Shown: positions 36,761-45,073 of the stretch, one piece after another
How positions within the stretch are numbered: position 1 is the first letter of the stretch
How the letters are laid out: each line of letters opens with the position of its first letter
Assembly (NCBI GenBank): GCA_019424135.1
Contig: JAHYZZ010000009.1
Span: 1 to 64,000, forward strand
Direction of reading: 5' to 3'
DNA from: Lachnospiraceae bacterium
GTDB lineage: Bacteria; Bacillota; Clostridia; Lachnospirales; Lachnospiraceae
DNA: 64,000 bases
Notes under the pieces: generated by a model
The model's database searches: none
What the model was told of the DNA's origin: nothing
What the model saw: only the letters and a program-made list of their open reading frames with translations
Made by a program: the position numbers and the translations under genes

Positions 36761-37240
36761 CTATTCCGCAATGTCTCCCAGCTGATAACGAATTACTTTT
36801 CCCAGATCCTTTAGACTTACTTCCACTTGATATCCGATCTTTCCTGCACTGAACATGATCTTATCAAAATCTTGGGCGCTCTGGTCAATGGTGGTAACAA
36901 ACTGCTTTTTCATTCCAATCGGTGAACATCCCCCATGTACGTAACCTGTCAGAGGGAGCAGTTCCTTGGACTTAATCATCTCTATACTCTTTTCTCCTAC
37001 ACACTGTGCTGCCTTTTTCAAATTTAGTTCCCTGCTGACTGGAACCACAAACACATAATGCTCCTTTGATTTTCCCACTGTTACCAGTGTCTTAAAGGCC
37101 CGATTTGGATCCTCTCCCAGGGCGGCAGCTACTTCCAGTCCGCTGACCGCACCAGTTTCCAGATAATTATGACTAAGATAAGGAATCTTCTTCTGATCCA
37201 GAATTCTCATCACATTTGTTTTTTCTTCCTTTTTTCCCAT
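36761..37240 (-). CDS. ybaK: Cys-tRNA(Pro) deacylase (YbaK/EbsC family)
   Basis: A 159-residue editing-domain protein that hydrolyses Cys-tRNA(Pro) in trans. Shows AAALGEDPNRAFKTLV with the conserved catalytic-site lysine, VFVVPVSRELNLKKAAQ, and the YVHGGCSPIGMKKQF loop. Its start overlaps the tail of the truncated MATE reading frame. It probably shares a transcript with the HAD phosphatase, which starts 38 bases further on. Confidence 0.9.
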   Translation of the reverse strand: MGKKEEKTNVMRILDQKKIPYLSHNYLETGAVSGLEVAAALGEDPNRAFKTLVTVGKSKEHYVFVVPVSRELNLKKAAQCVGEKSIEMIKSKELLPLTGYVHGGCSPIGMKKQFVTTIDQSAQDFDKIMFSAGKIGYQVEVSLKDLGKVIRYQLGDIAE

Positions 37241-37449
37241 GCTGCTCTCCTCTTTCTTCTTAATATTATGCTATAGCGTTGATTATACTCCAGCTTTCTC
37301 AAATGTTCCAGCCACGATTTTGCCACTTTATGGTACACCACATACACAATATGATATAGGGAATTAACCATCATCGACAGCACCATTGGCAGCAACATGG
37401 ACAAAAGCAACGGTAACACGGGTCTTTCTTTCATAAAATTCTCGTTCAT
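37210..37449 (-). pseudogene. Remnant of a MATE-family efflux transporter
   Basis: A 79-codon frame whose first ~33 residues (KERPVLPLLLSMLLPMVLSM, then NSLYHIV) match the first transmembrane helix of MATE multidrug exporters. The rest (Lys/Arg-rich) is unrelated. A full MATE protein is ~450 residues, so nearly the whole gene has been lost, leaving its ribosome site (AGGAGGAAGT) and N-terminus joined to unrelated sequence. It may still be translated into a small membrane peptide leading into ybaK. Confidence 0.7.
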
Positions 37450-37485
37450 ACTTCCTCCTGTTTAGCCTTCTCCAAATGAAAAAAA

Positions 37486-37519
37486 CACACAGCTATCATA
37501 GATTTTTGATAGCTGTGTG
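37486..37519 (-). terminator. Intrinsic terminator of the leuC-thrC run
   Basis: A perfect 13-bp inverted repeat (CACACAGCTATCA / TGATAGCTGTGTG) with an 8-nt loop lies 40 bases past the thrC stop, followed on the minus strand by TTTTTTT. Confidence 0.85.
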
Positions 37520-37558
37520 GCGAAAAAACGATCAAATCCGAAAAAACAGACAGTGTCT

Positions 37559-39046
37559 CTACACCTTTAGAATAGTTTTGACGGTTTCTTTCATTTTCTC
37601 TGGATCACATTCGGTGGTATGAAGAATCTTGGCATCTAAAATGTCCAAAACTGCCTTGGGAATCTCTCTGTTGGAGAGCTTTGATAGTTCCTCCATCAAA
37701 TCCAGTTCTTCTTTTTTTTCATAAACAGGATCTATTGCCGTCAACACACTTTTTGCAAATTTATACGGACTGGCGGTAGAGGCAATGATACACTTTTTAC
37801 AGTCGCCGGTTCTCTTCTGATATTCTCCACAAACTTGTGCAGCAACTGCCGTATGCGTATCCATCACATACCCAGTCCTCTCATACACTCTGCGGATTGT
37901 CTCTGCCGTCTCATCCTCATCTGCAAAACCGGCACCAAAATCCATAAGCCTTTTCTTCATTTCTTCCGTAATCGTATAGGTGCCGACAGAAGAAAGCTCC
38001 TTCATCAACTGATGAGTTTTTACGGAATCCTCCCCTGCGATCAGATAAATCAACCGTTCCAGGTTGCTGGAAACCAGAATATCCATAGATGGGGAAGATG
38101 TCAGGATAAATTTACGGTTTTTATCATAGGTGCCGGTGCAAAAGAAATCATAAAGAACCTTATTTTCATTAGACGCACAGATCAGCTTATCAAAAGGCAC
38201 TCCCATCTGTTTTGCATAATATGCCGCCAGAATGTTTCCAAAGTTCCCCGTAGGAACTACCACATTGACCTTTTCTCCATCCTTTATCTCCTCATTTTCC
38301 AGAAGTTTTGCATATGCATATACATAATAAACAACCTGAGGAACCAGCCTTCCAATATTGATCGAATTTGCCGATGAGAACTGATAGCCTTTCTCTGCAA
38401 GTTCCGCCGCCAGCTTTGAATCTCCAAACATCTCTTTTACGCCGCTTTGAGCCTGGTCAAAATTTCCATGGATCGCAACTACATCCACATTTGTCCCTTT
38501 CTGCGTCACCATCTGCAGTTCCTGAACCTTGCTGACTCCATTCTTGGGATAAAAAACGATGATCCTTGTTCCTTCCACATCCGCAAAGCCCGCCATAGCC
38601 GCCTTACCGGTATCCCCTGAAGTCGCCGCCAGAATCACAATCTCCTTTTCCACATGATTTTTCCTGGCTGATGTTGTCATAAGATGCGGCAAAATAGATA
38701 ATGCCATATCTTTAAAGGCAATCGTCGCACCATGGAACAGCTCCAGATAATATGTGCCATCCACTTTTGCAAGAGGCGCAATCTCTTCCGTATCAAACTT
38801 GGAATCATAGGCGCTGGCAATACACTGTCGCAGCTCTTCTTCCGTAAAATCAGTAAGGAACTGCTTCATCACGGTATATGCCGTCTCCTGATAGCTCATT
38901 CCTTTCAATTCATCTAACGGGACTTCAAGCTTCGGAATGCGGGAGGGAACAAACAGCCCCCCGTCCGGTGCCAGACCTGTCAGGATGGCTTCAGAAGCAG
39001 TTACATTAAGATCAGAATTTCTCGTACTTTTATAATATAGATTCAT
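37559..39046 (-). CDS. thrC: Threonine synthase
   Basis: PLP enzyme converting O-phosphohomoserine to threonine (495 residues, the long bacterial form). The N-terminal YKSTRNSDLNVTASEAILTGLAPDGGLFVP block, the PLP lysine at ~112 in GATIAFKDMALSIL, AATSGDTGKAAMAGFADV and NSINIGRLVPQVVYY are conserved. It follows the NhaC-family gene after six bases and is last in the leuC-leuD-nhaC-thrC run; homoserine-pathway partners are not nearby. Confidence 0.96.
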   Translation of the reverse strand: MNLYYKSTRNSDLNVTASEAILTGLAPDGGLFVPSRIPKLEVPLDELKGMSYQETAYTVMKQFLTDFTEEELRQCIASAYDSKFDTEEIAPLAKVDGTYYLELFHGATIAFKDMALSILPHLMTTSARKNHVEKEIVILAATSGDTGKAAMAGFADVEGTRIIVFYPKNGVSKVQELQMVTQKGTNVDVVAIHGNFDQAQSGVKEMFGDSKLAAELAEKGYQFSSANSINIGRLVPQVVYYVYAYAKLLENEEIKDGEKVNVVVPTGNFGNILAAYYAKQMGVPFDKLICASNENKVLYDFFCTGTYDKNRKFILTSSPSMDILVSSNLERLIYLIAGEDSVKTHQLMKELSSVGTYTITEEMKKRLMDFGAGFADEDETAETIRRVYERTGYVMDTHTAVAAQVCGEYQKRTGDCKKCIIASTASPYKFAKSVLTAIDPVYEKKEELDLMEELSKLSNREIPKAVLDILDAKILHTTECDPEKMKETVKTILKV

Positions 39047-39052
39047 CTTCTT

Positions 39053-40339
39053 TTACCCTTCTATTTTGGTTTTTCGAAAAATAATAAACAAGACCGCACT
39101 GACCACCATCAAAACCGGATAATAGAGATACGGCAAAATTTCAAAAGGTGTCAGCCCCGTCAGGCTTGCTGCCGAAAGCAGCTGTGCTCCATAAGGGATC
39201 AGCCCCTGCCCTACAGATGTGAAGATATCCAAAAGTGATGCAGACCGTCTGGGTGACACACCAAATTCATCACTAATCTCCTTTGCAATTGGTCCGGCCA
39301 TGACAATCGCCACCGTGTTATTGGCAGTACAAAGATCCACCAGAAGAGCCAGGCCTGCAATTCCTGCCTCAGCTCCTCTCTTGCCACGGATACTTTTACG
39401 AATCAGTTCCAAGATAAACTGGATTCCTCCATATTCCCTTACCAGGGAAACGATACAGGCTACAACAATTGAAATAACCGTGATATCATACATGCCTGTC
39501 ACGCCTTCCCCGACGGCAGAAAACATTGCTCCCGGGGCAAGACTTCCTGTTGCCACACCGATCACCAGTGAAGCAACTGTCCCCGTAACCAGTACGACAA
39601 ACACATTGATTCCAATCAACGCGCCCACCAACACCAGCAGATATGGAAGGACCTGAAGAACCTCATAGTCCAGCTCCTCTGTGATCGTATAGCTTCCATT
39701 TCTGGTAACCATCCAGAATATGATAATTGTAATCAGGGCCGCCGGCAGTACAATTTTGAAATTCTCCCGGAATTTATCCTTCATCTCGCATCCTTGTGTC
39801 TTTACTGCAGCAATTGTAGTATCTGAGATCATGGAAAGGTTATCTCCAAACATGGCACCGCAGACCACCGCTCCGATACAAACAGCCATGGCAAATCCTG
39901 TCTTTTGACTAATTCCGGCCGCAATAGGCGCCAAAGCCGCAATCGTTCCCATCGAAGTCCCCATCGAAATGGAAATAAAGCATCCAATAACAAAAAGACC
40001 TACCACCGCAATATGTGCCGGAAGCACTGACAGCCCCAGATTCACTGTACTTTCCACGCCTCCTGCCGCTGTGACAGCGCCGGAAAACGCTCCGGCGCTC
40101 AAAAAGATCAGACACATCGTAATAATGTTCTCATCTCCCACACCCCGGGAAATCATCCGGATCTTCTCCTGAAATTCCAGCTCCTGATGTTGTAGAAAAG
40201 CTGCCAAAAGAGCAATCAGAAACGCGACGATCGCCGGCATCGCATAAAAATCTCCGGTAACAATACCTGATCCCAGAAAAATCACCAGAAAAATCCCAAT
40301 CGGCAGCAGCGCCGCCGCATTTCCTTTTCCATCCCTCAT
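39053..40339 (-). CDS. NhaC-family Na+/H+ antiporter-like transporter
   Basis: A 428-residue protein with about eleven transmembrane helices. NhaC-family segments include LSAGAFSGAVTAAGGVEST, FISISMGTSMGTIAALAPIA, CGAMFGDNLSMISDTTIAA and ANNTVAIVMAGPIAKEIS. The family exchanges Na+ for H+ or moves organic anions with Na+. Its position between leuD and thrC, with very short gaps, suggests a role in amino acid or 2-oxo/hydroxy acid transport rather than general pH control, but that is inference. Confidence 0.85.
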   Translation of the reverse strand: MRDGKGNAAALLPIGIFLVIFLGSGIVTGDFYAMPAIVAFLIALLAAFLQHQELEFQEKIRMISRGVGDENIITMCLIFLSAGAFSGAVTAAGGVESTVNLGLSVLPAHIAVVGLFVIGCFISISMGTSMGTIAALAPIAAGISQKTGFAMAVCIGAVVCGAMFGDNLSMISDTTIAAVKTQGCEMKDKFRENFKIVLPAALITIIIFWMVTRNGSYTITEELDYEVLQVLPYLLVLVGALIGINVFVVLVTGTVASLVIGVATGSLAPGAMFSAVGEGVTGMYDITVISIVVACIVSLVREYGGIQFILELIRKSIRGKRGAEAGIAGLALLVDLCTANNTVAIVMAGPIAKEISDEFGVSPRRSASLLDIFTSVGQGLIPYGAQLLSAASLTGLTPFEILPYLYYPVLMVVSAVLFIIFRKTKIEG

Positions 40340-40354
40340 AAAGTATATCCTCTC

Positions 40355-40849
40355 TTATTTTTTCTTTTTGTTGTTTGTATAGTTTACCAATCCGCCGGCT
40401 GCAATCAGTTTTTGCATAAACTCTGGAAATGCCTGGCCCTGAAATTCCGTTCCTTTCGTGCGGTCATAGATCTTTCCACTGTCAAAATCCACTTCCACTT
40501 CATCGCCTGCTTCAATTCCCTTGGCTGCCTCCGGACATTCAATGATCGGAAGCCCAATATTAATTGCATTCCGATAAAAAATCCGTGCGAAAGTCTCAGC
40601 AATAATACAGCTAATACCTGCTGTCTTCAGACAGAGGGGCGCATGCTCCCTGGAGGAACCGCAACCAAAATTCTTATTTGCCACAATAATATCTCCTGGC
40701 TGCACTTTCTTTACAAACTCCGGATCGATATCCACCATCGCATGGCTTGCCAGCTCCTGTGGGTCAAAAGAATTTAGATATCTTGCCGGAATGATCACGT
40801 CTGTGTCTACATTATCTCCATATTTAAATACATGTCCTGCTGCCTTCAT
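40355..40849 (-). CDS. leuD: 3-isopropylmalate dehydratase small subunit
   Basis: The swivel-domain subunit of the LeuCD isomerase (164 residues). Family signatures are [19 protein letters not shown] near the start, [27 protein letters not shown], and [23 protein letters not shown]. The ATG at 40849 abuts the leuC frame, indicating coupled translation. The C-terminus is Lys/Asn-rich (NNKKKK). Confidence 0.95.
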   Translation of the reverse strand: MKAAGHVFKYGDNVDTDVIIPARYLNSFDPQELASHAMVDIDPEFVKKVQPGDIIVANKNFGCGSSREHAPLCLKTAGISCIIAETFARIFYRNAINIGLPIIECPEAAKGIEAGDEVEVDFDSGKIYDRTKGTEFQGQAFPEFMQKLIAAGGLVNYTNNKKKK

Positions 40850-42123
40850 TAATTTTCACCTACTTTCTCCGGATTTGCAATACAGCCTGCGATCGCGCTT
40901 GCAGCCGCCACTTCCGGGGATGCAAGGTAAATCAGGGAATCCACATGTCCCATACGTCCTACAAAGTTACGATTTGTCGTGGAAACACACTTTTCTCCTG
41001 CCGCCATAACGCCCATGTGCCCGCCCATACAAGGTCCGCAGCTTGGCGTATTGACTGCACAGCCTGCATCGACAAAAATATCCACCAACCCTTCATCTAC
41101 ACATTGCTTGTAGATTTTCTGAGTAGCGGGAACGACCATGACGCGGACATCAGGATGCACTGTATGGCCTTTCAGGATCGCGGCTGCCTTCCTCATGTCT
41201 TCCATTCGTCCATTGGTACAAGATCCAATCACCACCTGATCAATCTTTATCGGATCCATGGCCTCCACTTCATCAATCGTCTTTGCATTGCCCGGCAGAT
41301 GTGGAAATGCTACCGTCGGACGGACTTTGGAAAGATCCACTGTTATCACATCCTCATACTTTGCATCCTCATCCGCTTCATAGACTGTATACGGTTTCTT
41401 CGAATGTTCTTTAATATATTCAAGTACTTTTTCATCCACAGGAAAGATTCCATTCTTTGCTCCTGCTTCGATTGCCATATTTGCCATAGTAAAACGATCG
41501 TCCATAGAAAGATTTGCAATACCATCGCCGGTAAATTCCATAGACTTATATAGAGCTCCGTCAACACCGATCAGACCGATAATATGGATGATAATATCCT
41601 TTCCACTGACATATTTTCCAGGCTTTCCAGTCAGGACGAATTTGATCGCGCTTGGCACTTTAAACCAGATCTCGCCCGTCGCCATGCCGGTAGCCACGTC
41701 TGTAGTTCCCATCCCGGTAGAAAACGCTCCCAAAGCTCCATATGTACAGGTATGAGAATCTGCGCCAATGATACACTCTCCTGCAGTAACTACACCGGCC
41801 TCAGGAAGGATTGCATGCTCGACGCCGGACTTTCCCTGTTCAAAATACCAGGACAATCCCTGTTCTCTTGCGTATTCACGAATAGCTTTTGAATTTTCCG
41901 CAGACTTAATGTCCTTATTTGGAGTAAAATGGTCCGGAACAAATACAACTTTATCTTTATCAAATACATGATCTGACATCTGTTTAATAATCGGCAGAGC
42001 CATTGGCCCGGTAATATCATTTGCCATTACGATGTCTAACTTCGCCTCAATCAGCTGACCGGCTTCCACATGGTCAAGACCTGCATGTGCAGCCAGAATC
42101 TTCTGCGTCATTGTCATTCCCAT
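40849..42123 (-). CDS. leuC: 3-isopropylmalate dehydratase large subunit
   Basis: Aconitase-family [4Fe-4S] subunit (424 residues) of the archaeal/clostridial short type. [52 protein letters not shown] and [18 protein letters not shown] supply cluster cysteines and active-site residues. Members also act in the citramalate route to isoleucine; substrate cannot be settled here, since leuA, leuB or cimA are not adjacent. Confidence 0.94.
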   Translation of the reverse strand: MGMTMTQKILAAHAGLDHVEAGQLIEAKLDIVMANDITGPMALPIIKQMSDHVFDKDKVVFVPDHFTPNKDIKSAENSKAIREYAREQGLSWYFEQGKSGVEHAILPEAGVVTAGECIIGADSHTCTYGALGAFSTGMGTTDVATGMATGEIWFKVPSAIKFVLTGKPGKYVSGKDIIIHIIGLIGVDGALYKSMEFTGDGIANLSMDDRFTMANMAIEAGAKNGIFPVDEKVLEYIKEHSKKPYTVYEADEDAKYEDVITVDLSKVRPTVAFPHLPGNAKTIDEVEAMDPIKIDQVVIGSCTNGRMEDMRKAAAILKGHTVHPDVRVMVVPATQKIYKQCVDEGLVDIFVDAGCAVNTPSCGPCMGGHMGVMAAGEKCVSTTNRNFVGRMGHVDSLIYLASPEVAAASAIAGCIANPEKVGEN

Positions 42124-42140
42124 TACGACAACCTCCTCTT

Positions 42141-43667
42141 TTACTTCTTAGTCTTATTGGGTATTTTAACACAGATAAATATCACGGCGCAAGAAAGAAT
42201 AAGGAAGAAGGCAAGAAGGGTCAAGTTCTGTGTATCCGCTGTCTTAACAGACGGAGCCTTGACTGACATTTCCTGCACTTGGGGCTCTTTTTCTGGTTCT
42301 GGCTCTGGTTGCGGTTCTGGCTCTGTTTCCAGCTCCGGCTTCGGTTCCGGATTTGGCTCAGGTATTTCCACGATTTCCCGGTCTTTTTCCTCCTCTGCAT
42401 TATCGGCTCTTACCACGACTTCATTTTCAATTTCTTTTCCAACCAATCCTTCATCGATAATCATAACTTGGTACTCGATTGTATATTTTTCTCCCAAATC
42501 CGCACTTTGCAGAAACTCTCCAGCATGGATGGAAAAAGAATTTCCTGTCACCTGAATCACGGCATTTTCAATTTTATTCTGACCCGCATCCAGAAGCACC
42601 ACCGAGTTCTTCTGAAGCTTTACCCCTTCCGTCAGGATTGTGTCCGTAATCACCACATTCTTTGCCACTGCATTCTGAATTCTTTGTGTCACATCTGTGG
42701 TATATGTGATCAGATCTCCTACCTGATAGCTTTTGTCTTCCTTATCTGCCTGCTTTTCAATGGTAAGTTCAGGCTTCTCCAGCCACTTTACTTTCAAAGA
42801 CACTTCCGATGGCTCGACCGTGATCAGCTGACCGCTTCCCACATCCTGACTATCCCCTCCGGTCTGCACGATCAATGTTCTCCAGGCCTGGGATAAGGAT
42901 GCCTGAACCGGTCCGCTCTCCCAGCTTGCCCCATTTTGGTAGGTCACATCCGCAGCCAGATAAAACTGGTCGCCTCCCCAAACCGTAACGTTTCCCTTCT
43001 GCTCAGTCTGCTTTGTCACATTCACCAGTGTCATACCATCGTCCAGCGGGAAAGTCACAGAATTGGCCGGATCTCCCTGACATACTGCCACCTGGGTCCG
43101 CTGTCTTTTCTCCTCCGGGCTGAAATACGCCTGGAGTTCACTTTGAGACAAAGAAAGCTCCTGCTCCGGAACCGAAGGCAAATTCTTAATGTGCTCGGTA
43201 AATGTAATCACAGCTCCCCGGATATCCTCATTCAGGCCCATAAATCCAGAGCTGTTGGGATCACAGCCATCATAAATATAGGATAAAATGCAATGGGACA
43301 GACAATAGGAGCGATCCGGGGCATCCCACCCGCCTGTCAGAAGCGGTTTGATATTTGCCTCAAATCCCGGCCCCCCATAGACATAATACATAGCTTTTGC
43401 CAAAAGCTGATCCGGGCTCATCTCTCCGGACGGGTAGGTTCCGTTTCCGGGCGAAGCCATATCTGGTTCCAGGCAATAAGCCAGATTACCATTAACATAA
43501 TAGTAATGGGTAGAATATCCGATATATTCCACACGCTCCCCTCGTACCAGAGACACGTCCGCAGCCTTAACCGTAAAGGTCCCTTTTATCCCTGCTGCCA
43601 GAATAATCAAAAGCACAGTTAGAAGTCCCAGCATCCAGGCATGATTCACTTTTTTCTTTGACATCAT
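42141..43667 (-). CDS. Cell-wall-anchored surface protein with thioester-like N-terminal domain
   Basis: A 508-residue secreted protein. The signal peptide is ~1-36 (cleavage near VKAAD). Residues ~40-200 resemble a thioester (TED) adhesin domain, with Cys65 in NLAYCLEPD. Near 303-420 a DUF11-like immunoglobulin fold reads [19 protein letters not shown] Pro-Glu repeat wall spanner ([20 protein letters not shown]) follows. The C-terminal sorting signal is SVKTADTQN, a hydrophobic helix and a KTKK tail. The usual Gln of the thioester (TQxA) is not recognisable; the matching place reads [10 protein letters not shown]. No sortase or pilin gene is adjacent. Confidence 0.8.
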   Translation of the reverse strand: MMSKKKVNHAWMLGLLTVLLIILAAGIKGTFTVKAADVSLVRGERVEYIGYSTHYYYVNGNLAYCLEPDMASPGNGTYPSGEMSPDQLLAKAMYYVYGGPGFEANIKPLLTGGWDAPDRSYCLSHCILSYIYDGCDPNSSGFMGLNEDIRGAVITFTEHIKNLPSVPEQELSLSQSELQAYFSPEEKRQRTQVAVCQGDPANSVTFPLDDGMTLVNVTKQTEQKGNVTVWGGDQFYLAADVTYQNGASWESGPVQASLSQAWRTLIVQTGGDSQDVGSGQLITVEPSEVSLKVKWLEKPELTIEKQADKEDKSYQVGDLITYTTDVTQRIQNAVAKNVVITDTILTEGVKLQKNSVVLLDAGQNKIENAVIQVTGNSFSIHAGEFLQSADLGEKYTIEYQVMIIDEGLVGKEIENEVVVRADNAEEEKDREIVEIPEPNPEPKPELETEPEPQPEPEPEKEPQVQEMSVKAPSVKTADTQNLTLLAFFLILSCAVIFICVKIPNKTKK

Positions 43668-43865
43668 CTTTCATCTCCTTATCAGAAAAATTAACATTAA
43701 CTGCCGTGCATTACAAAGACACATGCACAAAAAACCTGCTGTCCCCCTTTCCTGTCTGAATTTTGATCTCGTTTTGGAAAATCGGAATGAAACTTCCTTT
43801 TGGGTGAACCCCATTGAATAATTGATCTGTTAGAATTTTCTTAGACGAGTGCCTTTATCATAAAA

Positions 43866-43896
43866 GGATTTCTGTATTTTGTCAATACAGAAATCC
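43866..43896 (-). terminator. Terminator between the PF06541 gene and the surface-protein gene
   Basis: A perfect 13-bp inverted repeat (GGATTTCTGTATT / AATACAGAAATCC) with a 5-nt loop lies 5 bases past the stop at 43902, with TTTTA on the minus strand and TTTTTT on the plus strand. The rest of the 234-base gap holds only the expected promoter region of the surface-protein gene; no convincing boxes were found. Confidence 0.8.
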
Positions 43897-43901
43897 CTTT
43901 T

Positions 43902-44711
43902 TTATTCTGATTTCTTCTCGTCCCAGAGCCTGTACCGAATCTGATCCAAAAGCTCTTTGTGCCGCCTGGATTGAAGCTTAGGAAATGCCTTCATAAGACG
44001 CCTTCCGTTTCTTGCGGAACGCTCTGCCAGTTCTGAATATTTCGCTCCCAACTGCGCAATGCGCGTCTTTCGCTCTTCCACTGCCATATCCAATTTATCC
44101 CGTAACTCAATCGTGTCCATAACATTTTCGTAAATATTTTCTCCCACCTTTCCAGACAGCTCCCTAAGTTCTGCAGCAATCCTTTCCATAGCATCCAGCT
44201 GGCGGTTCCAGCTCATAATACCATTAACCGTGACGATCACATCCGCCACAAGCGCCATACTGCACACGGAAAGGAGCAGGATCCCAGCCGTCACCGGGAG
44301 CATTCTACACAATTCCCGTACCAAAGGGTGCACCCCTTTTACAATCAGTACACAGGCCGCCCCCCAGATCAGAGAAAAAAGAAGGCAGACATATCCCCCG
44401 ATATTAAGGGGTAACCCAGAGTAATCCCACCATTTATGATGAAACAGACGTTCCAGCACATATCCCGTCGTCCCCTCGATCAAAGTGACTAGAAGGGTCG
44501 ATGCAAAATATAGCAAAAGCCATTGATTCTCTAGTGGCTCCAGGAAGCTTACAACCACTACAACGCCTACTCCATAGATCGGACAGATCGGGCCGTTCAA
44601 AAAGCCTCGATTGACAAACTTCCTCTCCTTTACAGCAGCAAAGGCAACCTCTGTACACCAGCCAAAAATCCCATAAAAAAAGAAATACAAAACTGCATCA
44701 TAGATCCTCAT
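43902..44711 (-). CDS. PF06541-family putative ABC-transporter-type membrane protein
   Basis: A 269-residue protein of the family annotated as putative ABC-transporter type IV (CmpB-like). It opens with YFFFYGIFGWCTEVAFAAVKERKFVNRGFLNGPICPIYGVG, the family's strongest block (residues ~10-49). About five helices with ERLFHHKWWDYSGLPLNIGGYVC follow. A cytoplasmic, charged coiled-coil-like C-terminus (~185-269) ends the protein. No ATPase or substrate-binding partner is next to it, so transport is unproven. Confidence 0.8.
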   Translation of the reverse strand: MRIYDAVLYFFFYGIFGWCTEVAFAAVKERKFVNRGFLNGPICPIYGVGVVVVVSFLEPLENQWLLLYFASTLLVTLIEGTTGYVLERLFHHKWWDYSGLPLNIGGYVCLLFSLIWGAACVLIVKGVHPLVRELCRMLPVTAGILLLSVCSMALVADVIVTVNGIMSWNRQLDAMERIAAELRELSGKVGENIYENVMDTIELRDKLDMAVEERKTRIAQLGAKYSELAERSARNGRRLMKAFPKLQSRRHKELLDQIRYRLWDEKKSE

Positions 44712-44757
44712 ACTGATTCCATCCTGTCCTTATTTGTAAAATAGAGTATACTTCACA

Positions 44758-44812
44758 TTGATATCCTCGTCAAATAGTGATATAATTTCTTTGTTAATGA
44801 TAAATATTATCA
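44758..44812 (+). promoter_or_regulatory. feoAB promoter with Fur-like operator
   Basis: TTGATA (44758-44763) and TATAAT (44781-44786) are 17 bp apart. Just downstream, TGATAAATATTATCA (44798-44812) matches the 7-1-7 Fur box TGATAATnATTATCA at all but one position. A repressor bound there would overlap the transcription start, consistent with iron repression of feoAB. Confidence 0.7.
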
Positions 44813-44839
44813 ATATTACAAATACAGGAGATAATGACT

Positions 44840-45073
44840 ATGACACTAAAACAAGGCAAAAGTAATCAGACCTACCGGGTCGAGTCTATTCACACTTCTC
44901 TGGATGTAGAACGGCGACTGGAGGCCCTGGGGCTAACAGAAGGATCTTTCATCACGATATTAAATAACCAAAAGAAAGGCGCTCTGACAGCAAGATTTCG
45001 CGGTGCAAGATTTGCGCTTGGTCGGCAGATTGCTGAAAACATTATAATTTCGGAGGTGGACTGCCATGAATAA
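44840..45073 (+). CDS. feoA: Ferrous iron transport protein A
   Basis: A 77-residue SH3-like cytoplasmic protein required for FeoB activity. The family pattern LEALGLTEGSFITILNN and the C-terminal RFRGARFALGRQIAENIIIS are visible. ATG 44840 is preferred because the ribosome site AGGAGA then lies nine bases away; ATG 44834 is too close. Its stop overlaps the feoB start by eight bases. Confidence 0.92.
   Translation: MTLKQGKSNQTYRVESIHTSLDVERRLEALGLTEGSFITILNNQKKGALTARFRGARFALGRQIAENIIISEVDCHE

Noticed and set aside
43800..43830. Further copy of the RAYT repeat (GGGTGAACCCCATTGAA)
   Set aside because: Only a short partial likeness to GGGTGTACCC; no 31-nt palindrome or spacer motif nearby.
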